From CAYQQJ01 sp964515945 (GTDB taxonomy: Bacteria > Pseudomonadota > Gammaproteobacteria > Pseudomonadales > Cellvibrionaceae), in contig CAZEWY010000135.1 in assembly GCA_964515945.1 (NCBI GenBank), positions 1-10,123 of the forward strand: a DNA stretch of 10,123 nucleotides, written 5' to 3'. The notes beneath the pieces are model-generated. The model was not told the origin of the DNA. It did not search any database and worked only from the letters and a program-made list of their open reading frames with translations. Every line of letters starts with the position of its first letter. Within the stretch, counting starts at the first letter, position 1. The translations under genes and the position numbers were made by a program. Below, one piece after another: positions 1-7,100 of the stretch.

Positions 1-39
1 AAACGCAGTCTGAATGAGGACCTGGAAAGCCAGGCATAG
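1..39 (+). CDS. possible 3' end of an upstream gene (partial)
   Basis: Frame 1 is open from the window edge for 12 codons and closes with TAG at 37-39, reading KRSLNEDLESQA. The other two plus-strand frames close within the first 15 bases. The hydrolase start lies 46 bases downstream with no convincing promoter between, so the hydrolase may be co-transcribed with this gene. Twelve open codons can occur by chance, so this is only a possibility and no function can be assigned. Confidence 0.3.
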   Translation, partial: KRSLNEDLESQA

Positions 40-85
40 GTTTCCTTTTCCGCATGACGGAGTTTGACGGCATTTGAGAGGCTGC

Positions 86-1186
86 ATGAAAAAATCACTT
101 ATTGTACTAATTCCCGGGCTGGCTCGCGAGACACGTGATTCTCAATTAGTAGCGTTTGTGAATGGCATAATCGCAGCGAGCGAGCGCGTTCTTGTCCATG
201 AACTTACAGACGAGGCCGCACCACGAGGCGTGAAGCGGCTTGCGGTGGGCTCACCTGAAGGTGCACGCGAACTGTCGGTGGCTGAAGCCTATTGGAACGA
301 TCTTGTTCCCAGTCTGACCCAGCAACCTCTTAAAACGAAGGTTATACGGGGCTTTTCGTTACTGTGGTTTTGGCTCTTTTCTTCTGTCTGGAAAGGGGTC
401 CTTCAACGCAAGTATATGACATTCGGCCTCGTTCTTTCGACACTGGCATTGATTTCGTGGTACTTCGGCACTCTGCTGCTTTTCGCGGAGGCGCTAATGG
501 ATGAAGGGAACAGCACCGGGGAAGATATTATTTCCCGGTTTCAAGCCTTCGCAAACGGGGCTGGCTGGCAGGTTTGGTTGTTAACGAGTTCCTTAATGGC
601 ATTCTTTCCAGTGTCGCTACTCGTGGATATGTCGGACTTTGCCAAACGATATGTAACCAACGAGCCGAATGCCAGCGGCAAGATCGCACTGCGCTTCGAG
701 ATTGTCATGCGAGTAAGAGAACAGCTTCTGCACGCTGTTCAATCGGGCAACTATACGTCTGTCACGGTGGTTGGCCACAGTTTCGGCGCAGTGGTTGCTG
801 TGGACCTTCTGGCGGACTTGCCTCCATTGGGAATTCCCGTAAGAGTCGTCACGCTTGGGGCGCCTGTCGAGCTGCTCGCCCAACCGGCTCCATGGCTGAA
901 AGAGGATGCTGAATCTCTTGCGAAAAGGTCCGACCTGGTGGAGTGGCTGGATATCACCAGCCGCGGAGACTGGTTCGCCAGTGGAGCGTCTTTACCCAAG
1001 TCGTCCAAATGCAAGAAAATACTGGTTGAATCCTACGGTACGTTCCCGGACAAGCTGGCAGCCCGCATACATTCTCGTTACTTCGATCACCAAAAGGTTA
1101 TTAACAACATCTTGGAATATTCTTCTGGTTATTCAGGTCCTGGAGAGGTGGCGGACGAACAGTTGCTCAACGAGAAAAATGCATAG
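86..1186 (+). CDS. membrane-anchored alpha/beta-hydrolase (lipase/esterase-like)
   Basis: A 366-residue protein. It opens with a beta-strand followed by a Pro-Gly turn (SLIVLIPGLARE), as in alpha/beta-hydrolases. A classic nucleophile elbow, GHSFG, lies at residues 230-234 with Ser232 as the presumed nucleophile. Asp289 or Asp295 and His329 (in IHSRYF) are plausible remaining triad members. Between the first strand and the elbow are two strongly hydrophobic segments, about residues 110-137 and 160-182, and a weaker one near 90-106, so the protein is probably held in the inner membrane. I chose ATG 86 over the in-frame TTG at 74 because GAGAGG (76-81) sits just upstream, although the 4-base spacing is short. 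It is followed after 68 bases by a lipoprotein gene on the same strand, suggesting an operon. The substrate cannot be read from the sequence: lipid, peptidoglycan-linked ester and small ester all remain possible. Confidence 0.8.
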   Translation: MKKSLIVLIPGLARETRDSQLVAFVNGIIAASERVLVHELTDEAAPRGVKRLAVGSPEGARELSVAEAYWNDLVPSLTQQPLKTKVIRGFSLLWFWLFSSVWKGVLQRKYMTFGLVLSTLALISWYFGTLLLFAEALMDEGNSTGEDIISRFQAFANGAGWQVWLLTSSLMAFFPVSLLVDMSDFAKRYVTNEPNASGKIALRFEIVMRVREQLLHAVQSGNYTSVTVVGHSFGAVVAVDLLADLPPLGIPVRVVTLGAPVELLAQPAPWLKEDAESLAKRSDLVEWLDITSRGDWFASGASLPKSSKCKKILVESYGTFPDKLAARIHSRYFDHQKVINNILEYSSGYSGPGEVADEQLLNEKNA

Positions 1187-1254
1187 GTGTAACTATCAGC
1201 GTAGCGGCTTCCGGAAAAATTACGCCTTTGGTTTTCATGAATGGAGATAGAAAA

Positions 1255-1881
1255 ATGAAAAGAGGGATAATCCTATCCATGGTCCTGATGGCAGTGCTTG
1301 CGTTAAGCGGCTGTGCAAACATTCCTCAGGAAGCCGTAACGCTCAATAAGGAGGTATCGGCAGGCATAACGTCAATACACGAGTCGAATGTCAGATTTAT
1401 TAATCAATACTTCGATATGAAAAAGGCCGGAGTAGACAGGTATGAAAAGCAAGCCCTGGATAGCTTTTTCAATGCTGTTGCGACAGCCACTGCAAAGCCA
1501 GGCGCACCGCCACTGGCTGTCAAGGATTTATACAATATAAAAAGTAAGATAGAAGAGATTCACGCAATGGCAAATCAGTACAAGGATGCGCTGGAGAAAA
1601 GCAAGGCGCTGATTATCGAAAAGGTTCAGGGTGAATATAATTTGCTGATAAGCGCAAACAGCGATATTACTGGCCTTCTTCAGGCTGCGGTGGATGTTGA
1701 TAAGGCAAAGAATGACGGGCTTGTTAAAGTTAAAACTTATACGGATGGAAAAATTGATTTAACGGATATCGATGCCGAGATTGATGATTATCTCGCGAAG
1801 CTGGGCTCTTCATCCGCCAAGGCTTCGAAGCTGATCGAATCCATTGAAAAAGTGCTTGATTCAAGAAAGGGAGATAAATAA
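1255..1881 (+). CDS. small lipoprotein with helical/coiled-coil body, unknown function
   Basis: A 208-residue protein with a textbook lipoprotein signal: MKR, a hydrophobic stretch, then the lipobox LSGC with Cys20 as the lipidated residue. Residue +2 is Ala, not Asp, which in enteric bacteria favours sorting to the outer membrane. The mature part is rich in Lys, Glu, Asp and Ala and looks almost entirely alpha-helical. It has heptad-like stretches around residues 90-130 and 185-205, and a short Pro-containing break (KPGAPPLAV) near the middle. ATG 1255 is the start because GGAGA lies seven bases upstream and the signal peptide begins there; the in-frame TTG at 1228 would add nine polar residues. 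I do not recognise the family. Its position between a membrane hydrolase and a small acidic protein suggests an envelope-associated three-protein unit. Confidence 0.85.
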   Translation: MKRGIILSMVLMAVLALSGCANIPQEAVTLNKEVSAGITSIHESNVRFINQYFDMKKAGVDRYEKQALDSFFNAVATATAKPGAPPLAVKDLYNIKSKIEEIHAMANQYKDALEKSKALIIEKVQGEYNLLISANSDITGLLQAAVDVDKAKNDGLVKVKTYTDGKIDLTDIDAEIDDYLAKLGSSSAKASKLIESIEKVLDSRKGDK

Positions 1882-2145
1882 ATGTCTGATTATTGGGATG
1901 ACGTCATCAATAATGCCGGAAATCAGTCTGTGTCAGATTTTTCTGAAAATGCGTCGAGTTTGGTCAAGTTGACGAATAAGGAAATTGAAGAGTTAATTCC
2001 GGCGGGCGTTGATCATGCTAAATTTGCTGAACTGATGAAGTTGGTTAATGACTCAGCGAAGTCAAACTCGGAGAAAGCAGCGCAGGTCAGAAACATCTCA
2101 GGGTTCGCGGAAATAGCCGTAAACCTTATTGCAAAGTTGGCGTGA
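1882..2145 (+). CDS. small acidic soluble protein, unknown function
   Basis: An 87-residue protein without signal peptide or membrane segment. It starts at the base after the lipoprotein TAA, with an AAAGGGAG ribosome-binding site inside the lipoprotein coding end, so translation is probably coupled. It begins MSDYWDDVI and is rich in Asn, Ser, Glu and Lys. It appears to be a bundle of short helices, with an amphipathic C-terminal helix ending in AVNLIAKLA. I do not recognise the family. The strict junction with the lipoprotein gene argues that the two proteins are made together, but a cytoplasmic protein and an outer-membrane lipoprotein need not touch. It could be a regulator, chaperone or immunity-like partner; none of these is shown by the sequence. 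Confidence 0.75.
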   Translation: MSDYWDDVINNAGNQSVSDFSENASSLVKLTNKEIEELIPAGVDHAKFAELMKLVNDSAKSNSEKAAQVRNISGFAEIAVNLIAKLA

Positions 2146-2188
2146 TAAAATCAGCGAGGTCTCTGAAGGACGAGTCCCACCTTCCGGC

Positions 2189-2226
2189 AACAAGCTGAGC
2201 TGCATTTAGACTCAGCTCAGCTTGTT
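2189..2226. terminator. perfect 14-bp inverted repeat between convergent operons
   Basis: AACAAGCTGAGCTG (2189-2202) and CAGCTCAGCTTGTT (2213-2226) are exact reverse complements around a 10-base loop. The hairpin lies between the end of the plus-strand operon (2145) and the end of the minus-strand protease gene; its right arm touches that gene's stop codon. Position and stem strength suit a bidirectional terminator. However, no T-tract follows on either strand, so Rho-independent termination is not proven and it could instead protect mRNA 3' ends or be a dispersed repeat. Confidence 0.55.
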
Positions 2227-3020
2227 CAAAAGGAAAGTGGCGTAAGGGGACCTTTGAGGGACCAATTCTCGGCTTCCGCCCACTGTCGACGCAATTGCAG
2301 ACGCTCCTCAATATTCGGATGGGTGCCGAGCCAGGCGGGTATCTTTGAGGGATTAATGTCTGCCAGAGTGTGAAACAGTGCGGCGCTTCCGTTGATGTGT
2401 CCGTAGTGATTAGCGAGAGCGCGATAGGCCCAGGCATCAGCGGCGCGTTCATAGTCGCGGGTGTAGGTGAGCAGCGCCAGGTTGCCTCCGGCTCCGGCGA
2501 CGGTGGCCAAATCGGACTGACCGAATACCAGCGCCAGTAGAATCTGAGCGCCGACCTGCCGCGTGAGCCCCTCAATGGGGTGTCGCAGGGCGATATGTGC
2601 AACTTCATGGGCGAGCACGAACGCCAGGGCCTGTTCGTTTTCCAGCGTCTCCAATAGCCCGTCAAAGACCACAATGTTGCCGCCCAGGGTGGCGAAGGCA
2701 TTGAGCGTATCATTTTCCTGCAGGTGTACAAAAAGCCGAATGTCAGGGGCCATGCCACCGGCCCGGGCCAGGGCTTCGGTGAGATCCTGCACATAGACCT
2801 CCCGTTCGCCGGGTTCGCCAGTGTGCCACCATTGGCCGGTCAATCGCTGCTCATAGCTGATCGGAACCCAGCGCACGGCATAGGTGAGCGCTTGCAACAG
2901 CAGCCAGCCGGCCAGCGCGACCAACAGGAGCACCAGAAGCAGGCGCACTACCAAATCGCCTGCCCAGGGCTTGCTGCTGACATTTATGCCTTCAGGCGGC
3001 AGGCGGTTCTGATAGCCCAT
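2226..3020 (-). CDS. M48-family membrane metalloprotease
   Basis: A 264-residue protein. A membrane segment spans about residues 23-49. The zinc-protease motif HEVAH is at 138-142, within the characteristic context AFVLAHEVAHIALRHP. The likely third zinc ligand is Glu191 in YERAADAWA. The block NAFATLGGNIVVFDGLL just before the HExxH motif is typical of the M48 (HtpX/Oma1/BepA-like) superfamily. This supports a membrane-tethered, zinc-dependent endopeptidase with a quality-control type role; the substrate is unknown. The frame stays open upstream, but that part is low-complexity sequence lying over the YbjQ-like gene, so I start at ATG 3020, which gives a short cytosolic tail before the membrane segment. 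No strong ribosome-binding site precedes it. The 29-base overlap with the upstream gene suggests translational coupling. It is the third gene of a minus-strand operon. Confidence 0.85.
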   Translation of the reverse strand: MGYQNRLPPEGINVSSKPWAGDLVVRLLLVLLLVALAGWLLLQALTYAVRWVPISYEQRLTGQWWHTGEPGEREVYVQDLTEALARAGGMAPDIRLFVHLQENDTLNAFATLGGNIVVFDGLLETLENEQALAFVLAHEVAHIALRHPIEGLTRQVGAQILLALVFGQSDLATVAGAGGNLALLTYTRDYERAADAWAYRALANHYGHINGSAALFHTLADINPSKIPAWLGTHPNIEERLQLRRQWAEAENWSLKGPLTPLSF

Positions 3021-3534
3021 GGGATTCGACGCTGGAGACCGGCGTAGTGGTGGAAGCTGGGGTTGAGGTGGACAGTGCCGTGCCGTAGGCGATGACTTCA
3101 AGACAGGCGATGCCCGCCCGTGCATTGCGCCCGGCGATGCTCGCAGTTTGCACCTTAACATTGAAAACGGTGGCGGCCCCGAGGGTCTGGGCCTGCTCGC
3201 GCATGCGCAGCAACGCCTCGCGGCGGGCGCGGTCGAGCAGGGTTTCATAGGTGTTAAGACGCCCACCGACCAGCATGCGCAATATGGCGACAAAGCGTTT
3301 GAAGTAATCGGCGGAGATCACCACCGAGCCCATTACAAGAGCAGTGCGCGGCGCGGGGAATTGTGGCGGCGGCAGGCGCTGGGAGAATACCAGCACGGGG
3401 TTAGTGCGTTCCCGTTCACGAATGGATTTATAATGACGGCTTTCCGCTATGCTGCCGGTAATAAACCCCAGTAACAACAGTGTGCCACCAAGTATTAATG
3501 GTCCCAGTAGCTCTGCATACATGGCCCATTCCAT
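2992..3534 (-). CDS. YbjQ-family (UPF0145) protein with N-terminal membrane anchor
   Basis: A 180-residue protein. An N-terminal hydrophobic helix (about residues 9-28, LGPLILGGTLLLLGFITGS) is followed by a basic/acidic stretch. A YbjQ-type domain then covers about 60-150, recognisable from ALVMGSVV, GGRLNTYE, the helix EALLRMREQAQTLGA and the following strands ending in EVIAYGTAL. YbjQ proteins form small oligomers and have been suggested to bind metal, but their role is not established. The last 28 residues are Ser/Thr/Pro-rich and probably disordered; their coding region overlaps the start of the M48 gene. ATG 3534 is preceded by GGAG with seven-base spacing, inside the end of the first YbjQ gene, and only four bases separate the two genes. 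It looks like a duplicated and membrane-tethered relative of its upstream neighbour. Confidence 0.8.
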   Translation of the reverse strand: MEWAMYAELLGPLILGGTLLLLGFITGSIAESRHYKSIRERERTNPVLVFSQRLPPPQFPAPRTALVMGSVVISADYFKRFVAILRMLVGGRLNTYETLLDRARREALLRMREQAQTLGAATVFNVKVQTASIAGRNARAGIACLEVIAYGTALSTSTPASTTTPVSSVESHGLSEPPAA

Positions 3535-3538
3535 AGGC

Positions 3539-3853
3539 TTACTCCAATATTACCGCAGTGCCATAAATGAAGAGTTCGCAGGCTCCCTGAGCCACCGAAC
3601 TGGTGGAAAAACGCACATTGAGCACGGCGTTGGCGCCTATGGCCTGGGCCTGCTCTTTCATGCGATCCAGGGCTTCCTCGCGGGAATCGTTGAGCAGTTC
3701 GGTATAGCCCTTAAGCTCGCCACCAAACATATTCTTGAAAGAGGCGGCAATATCCCGCCCGACATGCTTGGCGCGAACGGTGCTGCCCTGCACCAGTCCC
3801 AGATGGTCTTTTACCTTGCGGCCGGGCACAAATTCCAGATTGGTTATTAGCAT
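3539..3853 (-). CDS. YbjQ-family (UPF0145) protein
   Basis: A 104-residue protein, close to the length of E. coli YbjQ (about 107), matching the whole domain. It has an N-terminal strand region, GLVQGSTVRAKHVGRDI, then FGGELKGYTELLND, the helix EEALDRMKEQAQAIGANAV, and a closing strand ELFIYGTAVIL. These proteins are small, soluble and oligomeric, and their biochemical function is unresolved; heavy-metal binding has been proposed for the family. The start is well supported by AAGGAGAG just upstream of ATG 3853. It is the first gene of an operon with a second YbjQ-like protein and an M48 protease, so a shared envelope-maintenance role is a reasonable guess but only that. Confidence 0.9.
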   Translation of the reverse strand: MLITNLEFVPGRKVKDHLGLVQGSTVRAKHVGRDIAASFKNMFGGELKGYTELLNDSREEALDRMKEQAQAIGANAVLNVRFSTSSVAQGACELFIYGTAVILE

Positions 3854-3883
3854 GATCTCTCCTTGTTTTTAATGGCAGCTATC

Positions 3884-3912
3884 AGTATAGGGCGGCTTCG
3901 GCCCATTTGCCA
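3884..3912 (-). promoter_or_regulatory. candidate promoter of the YbjQ-M48 operon
   Basis: On the minus strand a good -10 box TATACT (3884-3889) lies 17 bases downstream of TGGCAA (3907-3912), a poor -35 with three of six consensus bases. Transcription would begin near 3877, about 24 bases before ATG 3853. The position fits; the weak -35 keeps confidence low. Confidence 0.35.
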
Positions 3913-3970
3913 TTAGCAGTGATTCCCTCTGTCGGGGTGCAAACCGGAACCTGTAACTAATGCAAACGAT

Positions 3971-4008
3971 AAAAACAATGTACTGAACCCCAGACTACGG
4001 CTTGGGGT
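3971..4008 (-). terminator. terminator-like hairpin after the decayed gcvP tail
   Basis: Reading on the minus strand, ACCCCA (4008-4003) pairs with TGGGGT (3992-3987) around a 10-base loop. About 11 bases later comes a run of five T (3975-3971). The hairpin begins at the stop codon of the decayed gcvP tail, which is where a gcvP terminator would be expected. It would now end transcription of the large NTPase gene. The gap before the T-run is longer than ideal. Confidence 0.5.
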
Positions 4009-4117
4009 CAATCTTGATAAGCCTCAATACTCGAACAGGAACAAATCAGGTACCTGTCCCCATAAACGTTATCAGTCTGATTAACGCTCGACCACCCTTG
4101 TACTCTTTCAGTTAGGC
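4008..4117 (-). pseudogene. gcvP: decayed 3' fragment of gcvP
   Basis: In the minus frame this segment encodes SVNQTDNVYGDRYLICSC followed by SIEAYQD and TGA, almost the same as the C-terminus of the real gcvP at 9058 (SVNRIDNVYGDRNLVCSC, GIEAYQE). By hand the DNA alignment of 4012-4117 with 9062-9168 is about 80% identical. Two lesions mark it as non-functional: a one-base deletion near 4088-4090 relative to the intact copy, and a TAA (4112-4114) where the intact gene has TAT. Similarity stops near 4117, 15 bases from the stop codon of the large NTPase gene. No gcvP sequence lies upstream of the fragment, so it is an orphan tail, best explained as the original gcvP end displaced by an insertion. 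Confidence 0.85.
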
Positions 4118-4132
4118 CGCAGACTTGAATCG

Positions 4133-7100
4133 CTACGGCCGGGTTAGGTCGAGAACAACGATTGCGATGTCGTTTCGTCGTTCTGACGGGAGCAAAGTTT
4201 GTAATGCGAGACACATTTCTTCGGCCGACGCAGGCTTGGGTGCACCATCAGGTGGGGGTTTCAGCTTCCTGCCCTGTGGTGCCGCCAAGCCAAACCAGAA
4301 CACCACATAAATGCCTTTGGATGCGGATTTGTGTTCAACACTGTATAAGCTATCAAGTTGAGTCTTAGCGGCAATCCATACATCTTTGTGCCACTGTCCC
4401 TTTGTTTCGAGCGGAACAGCTATGTTCCCATACACAAACGCCGCGTCGCTACGATTACCTTGTGGCATTGCCACTTCGGGAGGTGACTGGATATTAAAGG
4501 GGAGTTCTCCGAATGCGATCAACATTTGATCTCGACAATCATTTTCGATTCTGGGTTTTCCATTATCGTCATAAAAATTGTTCACTAGATTTAGCGCGTC
4601 TCCGCGCAAACGTTTTTGTAATTCTGCGAGTTCATTGAGCAGGATTGCTTGGACGTCGGCGGCGGTGCGTGGTGGTGCGTCGGCAAGGACGGCTTTCAGT
4701 TCGGCAAGCGAAGGGCTATTAAAGTTATCTTCCAGTTGTGTCCGATATTGAGTCGCGATGCTCGCCTGAGCGGTGAGGGTGTAGCCGTCGCGCGGCATAT
4801 CACGGAGTTCGGCAAGCGCCTGTGCCGCTTCATCTGACGGGTCCTTGGCAAGCTGGTGCATTGCCCATTCGAGTAATCGGGTTGCGTCCCAAGGGCTGGT
4901 ATCACCGCTCGTCACCCCATCTGGACGTTCAGTATGAGGCCATACGGTCCTAAAAGTAGAGACAATCCATTTTAGCTGCCGACTCGAAAAAGGTACTGAT
5001 CGACTTTCACGATCATTGTGAGACGAGAAATTGCTCGTAATCGACCAAAGCCAATCTCGATTTTCAGGTGTAATGGGAGGAATGTGAGAAACCACAGCGT
5101 CAAAATCGAGGAGAAATTGAATAGATCGCCAAGTTATCACTTTGTCGTGACTTGGATCGAGCTTCTCAAGACGTTTCTCCGCAATCTTGACCAACCGTAT
5201 CCAAGCGCAATTTCGCTCTTGCTCAGGTGCATTAATGATGCATTGGGCTAGTTCAAGTTCGATTTCCGGGGGCAGCTCGCTAAACCGCTCCAGCCATTCA
5301 AGACTCAATTGCGTCGACAGCGGGCGCTCTAAGTCGCGTCGCGTGAATTGGTAGAGACCTGGGATGTGCTTATGTCGAGCCTCAATGAATGGTTCCAACT
5401 TTTGTCTAAGGTGCGCCTCATAAACGGCTGGGTCTTCACGCAGTCGGGCTTCAAGCACCTCCGTTAAGCCATCAAACTGTTGTCGACCACTCAACAACTC
5501 ATGTTCGATTCCAATTGCCAAAGATGATACTAACTCGTCCGGCAGGTCTGTAAAGCCACGTCCCGTCAAATGCCGATGCCCTGCGCCAGCCAGCATAGGG
5601 AAAATGAAATTCCAGTGCCGGGATTCTGCATAGCTGTCCGCAATCTGTTTGATTGAAGGTAGGTCATTCCGATGAAGAACTGCCTCGAAACCCAGAAGCG
5701 CGGCATCCCGTACTTCTTCGCCTAGCCATTCAGCAATGCGTTCGGCTGGACTTTCCTGATCAAGATCTCGGAACATGCCGAGAAAGGCTCGTGCAGGATT
5801 GAAAATCCATTTGAACTCGCCGCGCTTCACTTCATCGATGTGAGTGGTATAATTTTTTCGCGCCTCAGTTCTAGTTTTCTCCTCGCGACGCTTGCGCGCT
5901 CGCTCGTTGCGGCGATGCTTGATTTCCCATTCGTCGAGCCTAGGACGCCTTGGCTTTTTAGTTAGGAACTCTTTCAACTCGGGGATATCCTTCGCATAAG
6001 GTCGCGCGATTTTATGAATATCCACAGGGATAACACCGTTCTTATCTCGAAACCAACCCGTCAATGCGGTCCATCCTTCACGCTCAGCAGGATCATTTCG
6101 AGCAACTAATTCCGAAAGGTAGAGCTGCACATCCTCGTCAGTCAAGGCTAACGCATTTGAAAGTCGATTGAGGCGGTTGATCCGGGACCAAAAACCATTT
6201 CTTGTTCCAGGAGAGAAGAGAGCCAATCTCTGAACTCCCCTCCTCAAACGCTGATCGTTCCTGATGGCGTTCGAAATGACCTTGCGGTCGTCTTGGTTGA
6301 CGCCATGTTCACGCTCCAGCGCTCTGACCCAATTCCACAATTGTGGCGGTGTCACCGATGCGGCACCATGCTCAAGCTGGCGGCGGATAAGGTGCTCGGA
6401 AAAATGGCCAAATTCGGTCCATCCTTCATGGTAAACGGTATCCCACCATCTTTCAGGATCACGAGTTGGAAGGATTATCGCTGTTAAGGCGTCAAGAATG
6501 TGTACAACTCGTTCAATTGGTAGTTTTCTGGCTAGAATATATAAGGGGCCGAATGTACGGGAATGGCGCTCTCCCTGTTGCGGTGTCAGTATGCCCGAGT
6601 CAACGACAACAGCGCGCACAATCAGTTCGTCACTCAGAGTTTCAAATCCGATCACATCGAATAACGCGAGTGCTAATCGTGTTGAGTCCTCATCACTCAT
6701 ATCAATCAGGCGTTCTAATGATGTTTGCCAGTCAAATGCAATCCCGTCAACTCGGCTGATGGCTTCGGCCGCCTCGCTCCGTTCGTGGTAGGTACATGAA
6801 ATATCGTACATTGTTTCTTCAAGATCAGACTTGAGAGGCAGCGCAATATCACTGCCGTTGATTGCCTCAAAAATCAGCGAGCGAAGATGGAATGGTTCAT
6901 ATTTGTCCCGAATAATGGATCGGATCGCGTCGAGCAGTTCCTGATTTGCTAGTCCCTTGAGGGAAATTCTGTGCCACCAGTCAGTGCGAAAATAGGGATC
7001 AAAGGCAGCCAGCTGCCTCAATCCCTGAATTATTTGCCGTGCTTGTTTAGTTGTCAGGTTGTCTCCGTCACCATAGCGTAAGATGCCGTAGGGATCGCGG

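Noticed and set aside
2126..2794. 222-residue minus-strand reading frame over the M48 gene
   Set aside because: Pro/Arg/Trp-rich sequence typical of an out-of-frame shadow; the frame containing HEVAH is the coding one.
3021..3293. In-frame extension of the M48 protease by 91 N-terminal residues
   Set aside because: The extension is Cys/Pro/Arg-rich, lies wholly over the well-supported YbjQ-like gene in another frame, and has no family resemblance; the protease starts naturally just before its membrane helix.
4008..4214. 68-residue minus-strand reading frame as a real small protein
   Set aside because: Its C-terminal half is the decayed gcvP tail and its N-terminal part is out-of-frame NTPase sequence; the frameshift and stop codon indicate a relic.
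4125..4368. Short plus-strand reading frames opposite the 3' end of the NTPase gene
   Set aside because: They have no recognisable domain or good ribosome-binding site, and lie opposite the conserved nuclease-like segment.
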